From positions 27,153 to 91,152 of the forward strand of contig NZ_JFYV01000013.1 in NCBI RefSeq assembly GCF_000632225.1: DNA of 64,000 nucleotides. The letters are read 5' to 3'. Position numbers and translations under genes: made by a program. The notes beneath the pieces were generated by a model, which was not told where the DNA came from, ran no database searches, and worked only from the letters and a program-made list of their open reading frames with translations. The DNA is from Sphingomonas sp. RIT328 (lineage in GTDB: Bacteria; Pseudomonadota; Alphaproteobacteria; Sphingomonadales; Sphingomonadaceae). Shown here piece after piece: positions 44,379-52,181 of the stretch. The stretch's first letter is position 1. Every line of letters begins with the position of its first letter.

Positions 44379-45260
44379 ATGAAGGCGGCGGCTCACAACT
44401 ATCATGCCCGGATGCAGCGGGTGCTGGATTACATTGACCGGCATCTGGACAGCGATCTGGACCTGAATGCGGTGAGCAGCGTCGCGGCCTTCTCGAAATA
44501 TCACTTCCACCGGGAGTTCACGGCGACCTTCGGGCTGTCCGTGCATCGCTACGTCCAGCTCGCCCGCATGAAGCGGGCATCTTACCGGCTGGCCTACAGG
44601 GACGCGCAGAGCGTCACCGACATAGCGATGAATGCCGGCTACGACGCCCCGGATGCCTTCGCCCGCGCCTTTCGGCAGCGGGTCGGGCAATCGCCGACGT
44701 CGTTCAGGAAATCTCCCGATTGGGAGCCGTGGCTTGCGGCCTTCGGGCCTCTCGACAACGCGAGGAGCAAGCTCATGCAGAATACCTATACCCCTGACGA
44801 CGTGACGATCCGTGACGTGGCCCCGACGCCGGTGGCAATCATGGAGCATCGCGGCGACCCGGCGACGATCGGCGCGACCATCCAGCGGTTGATCGCTTGG
44901 CGCAAAGCGACTGGGCTGTCGCCGAAGGTCAGCCCGACCTTCAACGTCTTCCACTCCGATCCGCGCACGACGCCTCCGGCCGAATACCGCATGGACCTGT
45001 GTGTCGGCACCGACCGCCCCATCGAGGCGAACGGCGAGCGGATCGAGGCCGGCACCATTCCAGGCGGACGCTGTGCGGTGCTGCGCGTCGTTGGCAACAC
45101 CGACAATCTGGAGCTTGCCGCCCTGTATCTCTACCGCGATTGGCTACCGGCCAGCGGAGAGGAAGCGCGGGACTTCCCGCTCTACTGCGAGCGCGTCACC
45201 TTCTTCCCGGAGGTGCCGGAACATGAAGCAACCGCGGACCTGTTCCTGCCGCTGAAGTAG
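44379..45260 (+). CDS. AraC family regulator with GyrI-like effector domain
   Basis: A 293-residue protein. Residues 1-110 are the AraC double helix-turn-helix (MQRVLDYIDRHLDSDLDLNAVSSVAAFSKYHFHREFTATFGLSVHRYVQLARMKRA, then SVTDIAMNAGYDAPDAFARAFRQRVGQSPTSFRK). Residues 135-293 form a GyrI-like ligand-binding domain (RDVAPTPVAIMEHRGDP). This Rob/SoxS-like layout, with the DNA-binding domain first, is typical of multidrug-responsive activators. GGAGGACAGGACG precedes the ATG. Targets are unknown. Confidence 0.92.
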   Translation: MKAAAHNYHARMQRVLDYIDRHLDSDLDLNAVSSVAAFSKYHFHREFTATFGLSVHRYVQLARMKRASYRLAYRDAQSVTDIAMNAGYDAPDAFARAFRQRVGQSPTSFRKSPDWEPWLAAFGPLDNARSKLMQNTYTPDDVTIRDVAPTPVAIMEHRGDPATIGATIQRLIAWRKATGLSPKVSPTFNVFHSDPRTTPPAEYRMDLCVGTDRPIEANGERIEAGTIPGGRCAVLRVVGNTDNLELAALYLYRDWLPASGEEARDFPLYCERVTFFPEVPEHEATADLFLPLK

Positions 45261-45376
45261 GTTGGTGCAGGGGGCGGCATGGCTCCGTAGCGAAGAGGCC
45301 GCCCTTTCCAAAAATTCGATCCATCTGAGAATGTCCCGACGGTTTCCGTTGCTCCTCTTCCGACCGCGCCATACGA

Positions 45377-45790
45377 TCACAAGTCTGAGAGTATATTCAG
45401 CAGCAACGGACGCAGGCGACGAAGTTCGCCACGATGAGTAAGCGCAAGCGCGGCGATCTTGTTCGCCCCGGCCGGGGTCAAAACCACGGTCACGCTCCGG
45501 CGATCGGTCGTGCCCGCCGTTCTCCGTACCAAGTCGAGTTTTTCCAATCGATCGATGAGACCGGAGGCGCTGTGCGGACGTAGTCGGAGTTGATCTGCAA
45601 GCTCACCTACCGGCAGTGCCAGATCGGGTGATGCGCGCAGCGCCAAGAGAGCCTGATGCTGCTGCGCGGTGATGCCGGCCGCTACGGCCGCATCTTCGCT
45701 GAAGGATAGGAACGTGCGCAATTGCCGTCGAAACCCGGCGAGAGCGCGATAGTCCTTGTCGCTGATCGGATCGTCCATGGCCTCGATCAT
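45377..45790 (-). CDS. MarR family transcriptional regulator
   Basis: A 137-residue MarR protein with TAQQHQALLALRASPDLALPVGELADQLRLRPHSASGLIDRLEKLDLVRRT and the wing TDRRSVTVVLTPAGANKI. A second ATG four codons in (MDDPISDKD) may be the true start. It is divergent from the ClC channel gene with 52 bases between them and a palindrome in that space, so it probably represses itself and the channel. Confidence 0.9.
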   Translation of the reverse strand: MIEAMDDPISDKDYRALAGFRRQLRTFLSFSEDAAVAAGITAQQHQALLALRASPDLALPVGELADQLRLRPHSASGLIDRLEKLDLVRRTAGTTDRRSVTVVLTPAGANKIAALALTHRGELRRLRPLLLNILSDL

Positions 45791-45814
45791 GGCACGAAAA
45801 CAACCGATTGAGAA

Positions 45815-45831
45815 ATATCGTAGCGCGATAT
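45815..45831. promoter_or_regulatory. Candidate MarR operator
   Basis: ATATCG, five bases, CGATAT: a perfect 6-bp inverted repeat in the short divergent region between the MarR and ClC genes. Size and spacing fit a MarR dimer site; the short arms make it moderately supported. Confidence 0.5.
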
Positions 45832-45842
45832 AGTTGCCGGTA

Positions 45843-47600
45843 ATGAGCTTTCATCCATCTCCCCCGCTCCGTCTCGCCGATCACACCGCCGACCGCCGCA
45901 TGCTGATGCTCGCCGGTCTGGCACTCGTCGTCGGCAGCGGTGGCGCTGCCGCCGCTTGGCTGCTGTTGAAGCTGATCGCGCTGGCGACCAACCTTGCCTG
46001 GTACGACCACGCCTCGTTCGCGCCGGTGTCGATCGTGCCTGCCGCGCACGGCGTGCGCACGCTGCTCGTGCCGGTGGCAGGCAGCATGGTGATCGGACTG
46101 ATGGCGCGGTTCGGATCGGAGAAGATCCGCGGCCACGGCATTCCCGAGGCCATCGAGGCGATCCTGTTCGGGCAGAGCCGGCTGTCGCCCAAGGTTGCGG
46201 TGCTCAAGCCGGTGTCGGCGGCCGTCTCGATCGGATCGGGCGGTCCGTTCGGCGCAGAGGGGCCGATCATCATGACCGGTGGCGCTATCGGCTCGCTGCT
46301 GGCGCAATGCTTTCATCTGAGCGCCGCTGAGCGCAAGACCCTGCTGGTGGCGGGCGCCGCGGCGGGGATGACCGCCATTTTCGGCACACCGGTCGCGGCC
46401 ATGCTGCTCGCGATCGAAGTGCTGCTCTTCGAATGGAAGCCGCGTAGTTTCGTGCCGGTGACGGTCGCCGCGCTGGCCGCGATCGCGTGGCGCCCGTTGA
46501 TGATCGGCAGCGGGCCGATGTTCCCGCTCGTCGCGCCGATGATGATCGATGCGACGACGCTGGTCGGTGCGGCAGCTCTGGGCGTCGTGGTCGGCGTTCT
46601 AGCCTCGTCGCTGTCATCGGCGCTGTACCGGATCGAGGACGGTTTCCATCGCCTGCCGGTCCATTGGATGTGGTGGCCGGCACTGGGTGCACTCATCGTC
46701 GGGATCGGCGGGCTGATCGATCCGCGCGTCCTCGGCGCAGGATATGACAACATCCAAGCGCTGCTCGACGGATCGATGGTGGCGCGCGCGATCGTGCTGC
46801 TGCTGGTCGTCAAGGCGATAGTCTGGGTGGTCGCGCTGGGTTCGGGCACGTCCGGCGGCATCCTCGCGCCTTTATTGATGCTAGGCGCGGCGGTCGGCGC
46901 GCTGGCAGGGCACTGGCTGCCGGGCGGTGTCGGTCTGTACGCGATGGCGGGCATGGCGGCGATGATGAGCGCCTCGATGCGCGCGCCGCTGACCGCAGCC
47001 GTCTTCGCGGTCGAGCTGACGGGGCGCCTCGACGCGCTGCCGGTAGCGGCAGCGGCGAGCGTGGCGGGCTATGCGATCGCGGTGCTGGTGCTCCGCCGGT
47101 CGATCCTGACTGAGAAGATCGCCCGACGTGGCCGTCACCTTAGCCAAGAATATACCGTCGATCCGCTGAGCCTCGTCCGGGTTGGAGAGATCATGACACG
47201 TGATCCCGATACGCTGCTCGCCACCATGTCGGTGGCGGACGCTGCCGTGTTTTTCGGAGATGCCCCGCATCGCTCCTATCCGGTCGTAGATGGCGATGGA
47301 CGGCCGGTCGGTCTCGTATCGCGCGCCGATGCGTTACGTTGGATGGACTCGCCGCCCGACGCGGGGGCGCCCCTTGGGGATATGATATCGGATGGCTCCC
47401 TCTCCACCGTTCCGCCGACCCTGCCGGTCGATCGCGTCGCCGAACTGATGCTGGCCGAGGACATCGGCCGGGTGCCGGTGGTGGATGACGGCGGCATGCT
47501 CGTTGGTCTGATTGCCCGCCGTGATCTGCTGCTTGCGCGAACTGGCCGGCACAGCGACGAGCGCGACCGGATGCGGTTTACCGGTCGAAAAGCGCAGTGA
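45843..47600 (+). CDS. ClC-family chloride channel/transporter with CBS domains
   Basis: The 585-residue membrane protein has the ClC ion-path motifs GSGGPFGAEGP (with the gating Glu kept) and GSGTSGGILAPLLMLGAAVG. About ten membrane segments lead to two C-terminal CBS domains (VGEIMTRDPDTLLATMS to LVSRADAL and LGDMISDG to LIARRDLLL). The Glu suggests a proton-coupled exchanger or gated channel. The ATG at 45843 was preferred to a TTG at 45834. Probably MarR-controlled. Confidence 0.92.
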   Translation: MSFHPSPPLRLADHTADRRMLMLAGLALVVGSGGAAAAWLLLKLIALATNLAWYDHASFAPVSIVPAAHGVRTLLVPVAGSMVIGLMARFGSEKIRGHGIPEAIEAILFGQSRLSPKVAVLKPVSAAVSIGSGGPFGAEGPIIMTGGAIGSLLAQCFHLSAAERKTLLVAGAAAGMTAIFGTPVAAMLLAIEVLLFEWKPRSFVPVTVAALAAIAWRPLMIGSGPMFPLVAPMMIDATTLVGAAALGVVVGVLASSLSSALYRIEDGFHRLPVHWMWWPALGALIVGIGGLIDPRVLGAGYDNIQALLDGSMVARAIVLLLVVKAIVWVVALGSGTSGGILAPLLMLGAAVGALAGHWLPGGVGLYAMAGMAAMMSASMRAPLTAAVFAVELTGRLDALPVAAAASVAGYAIAVLVLRRSILTEKIARRGRHLSQEYTVDPLSLVRVGEIMTRDPDTLLATMSVADAAVFFGDAPHRSYPVVDGDGRPVGLVSRADALRWMDSPPDAGAPLGDMISDGSLSTVPPTLPVDRVAELMLAEDIGRVPVVDDGGMLVGLIARRDLLLARTGRHSDERDRMRFTGRKAQ

Positions 47601-47730
47601 ACGCGCTATCCGGACCATCAGCACGCCTCTGTCCGGTTTTGCCAAGGTATGAAAAGACGCCGCATGACGCGGCAGGCCGATGACGACACGTCATCTGATG
47701 GCGGTCAATTTGAGGGGGTTATGGGGCACT

Positions 47731-49314
47731 ATGCAGGCGATGAGAAGTACGCTGTCAGACCGGCAGGCGGTGTGGGCCTTCGTGCTGGGCTGCATCGCCG
47801 TGACCTTTGGCGTGTGCGCGCACCTGCCCATGTTCGCGATGGCGCGGTCGATGCACTATCGCCTCGCCGGCATGCCGATGGACAGCATGATGCTGTTCGG
47901 CATGGCGCTGATCGTGCTGGGGACGCTGACGGCCGCCTATGGCCTGCTACCTCGCAACGTAGCGGCCCAGCGTACCGCGGCGGCAGACATCATCGTCGCA
48001 CCGCCGGAGGATGCGGCGTTGGGACTGGCGCATTGGGGGCTGATGGCGGTGCTGGTCATCGCACTTATTATCGACGTGATGAAGCCCGCCTCGCTCGGCT
48101 TCACTGTCCCGGGCATGGTCAGCGAATATGGCGTGCCGAAAAAGACCGTCTCGCTGGTCCCGTTCTTCGCGCTGGCCGGCACGGTTGTCGGATCGGTGCT
48201 CTGGGGCTGGATCGCCGACCTTTACGGCCGCAAGGCGTCGATCCTGTTATCGGCGGTGATGTTCGTCGGCACGTCGATTTGCGGCGCGATGCCGAGTCTG
48301 GCCTGGAATATCGCGATGTGCTTCATGATGGGCGCTGCGGCCGGTGGGATGCTGCCGGTGACCTATGCCCTGCTCGCCGAGATGATGCCGAGCCGGCATC
48401 GGGGTTGGAGCCTCGTCCTCGTCGGCGGACTGGGGGCGGTCGGCGGCTATTTCGCGGCTAGCGGCATGTCGGCGGTGCTGCAACCGATCTTCGGCTGGCG
48501 GATCCTGTGGCTGGCGAACCTGCCGACCGGGCTGACCTTGGTGGTTCTTGGCGCTTTCATCCCCGAATCCGCCAAGTTCCTGCTGGCGCGTGGCCGGACG
48601 AGCGAGGCGGAAGCGGTGATGCGGCGTTTCGGCGCGAAGGCGCAGCGGGCGGGTCCGGCACAACATGCGCAAAAGGGCGTGTCGCATGCGCTGACCGGGA
48701 TCGGGCTGTACGGTCAATTGGCAGCGCTCAGCCTGTGCGCCCTGTCATGGGGCCTTATCAACTTCGGCGTGCTGCTCTGGCTGCCGGCCGACTTGGTCGC
48801 AAAGGGCTATTCGGTCGGCGTGTCCAGCCGATTGCTCGCCGAGAGCGCGCTGATCGCATTCCCGACGGTCTTTGTCGCCGCGCTGCTGTACAGTCGGTGG
48901 AGTACGAAGGGGGCGCTTCTGGCGATGACGGCCATCACGCTGGCCGGACTGCTACTGGTCCTGCGCTTGGAACTCGCTGGGATCGGCAGTCCGGTCCTGC
49001 CGGTAGCGCTGCTGATCGTCGGGACGAATGGTATCATTGCGATCGTCCTGCCGTATGTCGCGGAAAGCTTTCCGCTCCGGGTGCGTGCCCGTGCGACGGG
49101 CTGGGTTGCCGCTTGCACGAAGGGGGGCGGACTGCTGGCGCAGGGTCTGACGATCGGCGGCATAACTTTGTCGATGGGACGCTCGTCGCTGCTGGTCATG
49201 GTGCCGACCGCGCTTTCACTCGTGCTTGTGGCCGTGTTCGGGCGTGAAACGCGCGGGCGCGACCTTCGTGAGCTCGACGCGACCAATGGCCCTTCCATTT
49301 TCGTCGAGCGGTAG
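47731..49314 (+). CDS. MFS transporter with two extra N-terminal membrane segments
   Basis: A 527-residue protein. After two hydrophobic segments (VWAFVLGCIAVTFGVCAHL and MLFGMALIVLGTLTAAYGLL) comes a standard 12-segment MFS core of the sugar/organic-acid porter type: GWIADLYGRKASIL between segments 2 and 3, LAEMMPSRHRGWSL after segment 4 and PESAKFLLARGRTSEA in the central loop. The ATG at 47731 has GGGG close upstream; an ATG at 47680 in the same frame adds 17 residues. It follows the ClC gene by 130 bases on the same strand. The substrate is unknown. Confidence 0.85.
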   Translation: MQAMRSTLSDRQAVWAFVLGCIAVTFGVCAHLPMFAMARSMHYRLAGMPMDSMMLFGMALIVLGTLTAAYGLLPRNVAAQRTAAADIIVAPPEDAALGLAHWGLMAVLVIALIIDVMKPASLGFTVPGMVSEYGVPKKTVSLVPFFALAGTVVGSVLWGWIADLYGRKASILLSAVMFVGTSICGAMPSLAWNIAMCFMMGAAAGGMLPVTYALLAEMMPSRHRGWSLVLVGGLGAVGGYFAASGMSAVLQPIFGWRILWLANLPTGLTLVVLGAFIPESAKFLLARGRTSEAEAVMRRFGAKAQRAGPAQHAQKGVSHALTGIGLYGQLAALSLCALSWGLINFGVLLWLPADLVAKGYSVGVSSRLLAESALIAFPTVFVAALLYSRWSTKGALLAMTAITLAGLLLVLRLELAGIGSPVLPVALLIVGTNGIIAIVLPYVAESFPLRVRARATGWVAACTKGGGLLAQGLTIGGITLSMGRSSLLVMVPTALSLVLVAVFGRETRGRDLRELDATNGPSIFVER

Positions 49315-49460
49315 AAACTGCCTGGCGCATCCAGTCAAATCGCTTTGGGTGATAAGCTGACCAGCGCTGTCAGTTGGCTTTGATCGTTCCCGAAACTCGA
49401 TCCAGACCGTCCGAAAACATGACTACGATGCTGGTGATATGGGGGGGGCTAAAAACCCCA

Positions 49461-49682
49461 TCAGGGATTAGTGGTTTTGCTCGCCGATCGCCGCGCCATC
49501 GACATGGCAACTGCGCTTGCCAACTGGGCGATCAACACCCCGAAAATGACTTTTCGTATCGCTGGGGCTCCGGGAGACGAGGTTCCAGTAACGAAAAGCT
49601 CGTAAGCCAACAGCAAACCGACCATGATGGTGCAGCCGATGTTGATCCAGAAAGCGGTTTTATATGCAGGACCGAACTTCAC
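49461..49682 (-). CDS. Small two-helix membrane protein carried inside the IS element
   Basis: A 73-residue frame starting GTG (MKFGPAYKTAFWINIG) with two strong hydrophobic segments, INIGCTIMVGLLLAYELFV and VIFGVLIAQLASAVAMSMA, and a basic C-terminus. GAGGTGA is close upstream of the GTG. It lies between the left inverted repeat and the transposase, antisense to transposition. No known function; IS1182 elements usually carry only the transposase. Confidence 0.5.
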   Translation of the reverse strand: MKFGPAYKTAFWINIGCTIMVGLLLAYELFVTGTSSPGAPAIRKVIFGVLIAQLASAVAMSMARRSASKTTNP

Positions 49683-49774
49683 TGCTCACCTCTCGGGCGC
49701 AGGTTTGATACGGCTCGAACGAAAGAGCAATCCGCCTGATTCCTTTGCCTGAGGACAGCGGATATACCGTGCCT

Positions 49775-51205
49775 ATGGCATATATCGAAGGTCATGCTCG
49801 GGACCAGGCGCTGCTCCTGCCGGCGTCGGTCGAGGACTATGTGGGAGCGGACAATCCGGTGCGGTTTATCGACGCCTTCGTCGACGATCTCGATCTGGGC
49901 GGTGCCGGTTTTCTGCGGGCGCAACCAAAGGCGACGGGACGGCCGGGTTACGATCCAGCCGACATGCTCAAGCTGTACCTATACGGCTACCTCAACCGGG
50001 TGCGGTCGAGCCGGCGTCTGGCAGCGGAAGCGATACGCAATCTCGAGCTGATCTGGCTGCTGCGCGGGGTGCGGCCGGACTTTCGGACCATCGCCGATTT
50101 CCGCCGCGAAAATCGGGCCGCGTTCAAGGCGGTGTTCCGCGAGTTCGTGGTGCTGTGCCGCAAGCTCGACCTGTTCGGGCGCGAGCTGCTGGCGGTGGAC
50201 GGCACGCGGCTGAAGGCGGTGAACAGCCGGGCGCGCAACTTCAGCCGGGAGCGGCTGGCGACGTATCTCGCGTCGGCCGACGCGCGACTGGAGCGATACC
50301 TGGCCGAGCTCGACCAGATCGACCGCGGTGAAGATGGTGCCGGCACCGGCCGTACCGACGCGCTGGGGACGAAGATCGCCAGACTACGTGAGCAGCGTCA
50401 GGCAAGCGTCGCGCTGCTCGGCCAAATTGAAGAGAGCGCCGAAGGGCAGATTTCGCTCACCGATCCCGATGCGCGCGCGATGGTCGCTCACGGCAAGGTC
50501 ACCATCGGCTACAACGCGCAGGTGGCAGTCGATGCCAAACACAGCCTGATCGTCGAGCAGCATGTCACCAACGCCTGCAACGACATGGGCCTGCTGGCAC
50601 CCACCGCCCGCGCGGCGATGGAAGTGCTCGACGTCGAGCGTATCGATGCCGTGGCGGACATGGGCTACCACAAGGGCGAGGACATCGAGGCCTGCGAAGC
50701 CGCCGGCATCACGCCGTACATTCCGCGCCCGCACCGGGGCGTCAACGTCAGCAACGGCCTCTTCCCCAAGGAGCGGTTTCGCTACGATCCGGCAGCAGAT
50801 GCCTATCACTGCCCCGGTGGGCAGGTGCTCGACACCCGCTACAGCTCGGTGACGCGCGGGCATGTCACGATCCAGTATTCCAATCCTGCCGCCTGCGCCG
50901 GGTGCCAGATGAAGGCGCTGTGTACCAAGGGGCGCTGGCGACGCGTCAACCGCTGGGGGAAGGAAGAGATCATCGAGCGCATGGCCGAGCGCCTCGCAAA
51001 GCGACCAGACCTCCTCGTCGTCCGGCGTTCCACCGTCGAACACCCGTTCGGCACGATAAAACAATCGATGAACCAGGGGGCGTTCCTGATGCGCGGTCTG
51101 GAGAAGGTCCGTGCCGAGTTCAGCCTGACGGCACTCGCCTACAATATCAGGCGGGCCATCACCCTCATCGGCGTGCCGGGGATGATTCGGGCGGTGCAGG
51201 CCTGA
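49775..51205 (+). CDS. IS1182 family transposase
   Basis: The 476-residue protein has the IS1182 N-terminal domain (VGADNPVRFIDAFVDDLDL and GRPGYDPADMLKLYLYGYLNRVRSSRRL), then the DDE core: LAVDGTRLKAV (first Asp), AVADMGYHKGEDI (second Asp) and STVEHPFGTIKQ (Glu). A CxxCxxxxxC zinc-like segment (ACAGCQMKALC) lies between. The start MAYIEGHARDQ is usual for the family; a longer frame starts at 49745. The reading frame is intact, so the element may be active. Confidence 0.95.
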   Translation: MAYIEGHARDQALLLPASVEDYVGADNPVRFIDAFVDDLDLGGAGFLRAQPKATGRPGYDPADMLKLYLYGYLNRVRSSRRLAAEAIRNLELIWLLRGVRPDFRTIADFRRENRAAFKAVFREFVVLCRKLDLFGRELLAVDGTRLKAVNSRARNFSRERLATYLASADARLERYLAELDQIDRGEDGAGTGRTDALGTKIARLREQRQASVALLGQIEESAEGQISLTDPDARAMVAHGKVTIGYNAQVAVDAKHSLIVEQHVTNACNDMGLLAPTARAAMEVLDVERIDAVADMGYHKGEDIEACEAAGITPYIPRPHRGVNVSNGLFPKERFRYDPAADAYHCPGGQVLDTRYSSVTRGHVTIQYSNPAACAGCQMKALCTKGRWRRVNRWGKEEIIERMAERLAKRPDLLVVRRSTVEHPFGTIKQSMNQGAFLMRGLEKVRAEFSLTALAYNIRRAITLIGVPGMIRAVQA

Positions 51206-51671
51206 TCCGCGCCGCCAGCTCCGCCCTCACGACGCCGGATATGGCCTCACAGTAGCCCATTTCACCCCATCGGAGCGCAAAAGCTGAAAAGCCCGCCCCC
51301 TTCAGACACCTCTCGGCCGGTGAACGTCCAGACCATAATCACAGGCGAGTTTTCGGACGGTCTGCATCCCAATCGGAACGGCGCGGGCCGTCTTGATAGC
51401 TGTTCCTCAACCAGGCACCCGGATTGTCGATTGCGCGACGAAGCCTGTATGATGTTCCGGATGGAAGAACGATCCGTTTCCATGACCAGCTTCGCCTACC
51501 GGACCTATAATCCTGTCCTTGGCGCTTCATTACTCGATATACACCCTTAGATGATCGAGGTCGGTTTTTCCAAATTACCATGAAAATGGAAGGTTAGGTC
51601 GGGCGATGATGGAGGTTTCTCCTTTCCAAGATCAAATCGGCTACAGGCGCTATACTTGGATTAAGTACCTC

Positions 51672-51809
51672 CTACTTGTACTTTGAGTACTCAAGCGGTA
51701 TAGGCAAATAGCCGGCTGCAACGGTGATCGGCAGCGCCTCGCCATAATTGTGACGATAGGGCAGAGCGTTTTCCGGGGTAAGGGTTGCGACTGTTCCGGA
51801 TGTCAGTCG
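51672..51809 (-). pseudogene. C-terminal remnant of an unidentified protein
   Basis: One frame reads GTVATLTPENALPYRHNYGEA and then GYLPIPLEYSKYK before a TAG. It reads like a genuine protein C-terminus but has no start codon and is preceded by a stop at the palindrome 51,806-51,821. I could not name the family. Most of the gene is gone. Confidence 0.35.
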
Positions 51810-51821
51810 TCAATTGACGAC
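51806..51821. promoter_or_regulatory. Perfect 16-bp palindrome
   Basis: GTCGTCAATTGACGAC, a perfect palindrome 360 bases upstream of the TonB receptor gene. It could be an operator for a LacI- or GntR-type regulator, or mark a rearrangement end, since the gene remnant to its left stops there. Confidence 0.35.
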
Positions 51822-52151
51822 ATGTCCGCAGCGTCGCGCGCGCGCTGACGATATGGTCCGATATCGGCAGCAGGTATTTCGATCATGCGTCGCCCCACTC
51901 TCACGCTGACGGAACGCCAGCGGGTCGGATCGCAGGGCGAAGCCGATACCGGCCCCTGATCGCGCACCTGATCCCACGGATAGATTTGGCAAAGGCATAA
52001 GACCGATGTCGAACATCGGAGGCAGGCTGCCGAGCCGCTCTGCAACGCCGACCCCATGGGATCGGCCGTTGGTCCAGCCTGGGACGCCGACCACCTGACA
52101 TAAAACCGTCACGGGTTTGTCGCCCAAGAGTCGTTTACAGCCACTAGGCGC

Positions 52152-52172
52152 CCCCCCGGCATGGCCGGGGGG
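52152..52172 (+). promoter_or_regulatory. G+C-only hairpin that would hide the ribosome site of the TonB receptor gene
   Basis: CCCCCCGGC (52152-52160) pairs perfectly with GCCGGGGGG (52164-52172) around the loop ATG. The right arm contains the GGGGGGAAG that would act as Shine-Dalgarno for the GTG at 52182, so folding would mask it. The loop ATG itself is in frame with the receptor. Confidence 0.45.
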
Positions 52173-52181
52173 AAGCAGGAC

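Larger units (their letters stand above)
49403..51364 (+). mobile_element. Complete IS1182-family insertion sequence, 1,962 bp
   Basis: Ends are inverted repeats: CAGACCGTCCGAAAAC at 49,403-49,418 and its complement at 51,349-51,364, with looser match for about 25 bases more. Inside are a 476-residue IS1182-type transposase and, on the other strand near the left end, a small membrane-protein frame. No clear target duplication was seen. The left flank CGTTCCCGAAACTCGATC resembles the TTCCCG-type repeats, so it may have inserted into one. Confidence 0.85.
51365..52151. other. Intergenic region with decayed coding DNA
   Basis: Between the IS right end and the TonB receptor. It holds the C-terminal remnant at 51,672-51,809 and the palindrome at 51,806-51,821. 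A minus frame near 51,840-51,890 reads MIEIPAADIGPYRQ, which resembles the N-terminus of aspartoacylase-like hydrolases, but it is too short to assign. Nothing else recognised. Confidence 0.4.

Noticed and set aside
47649..48461. 270-residue plus frame out of phase with the MFS gene
   Set aside because: Composition is Arg/Asp/Gly-rich and not membrane-like; the MFS frame carries the family motifs.
49679..49924. 81-residue minus-strand frame overlapping the transposase start
   Set aside because: Opposite the conserved IS1182 N-terminus and without a ribosome site.
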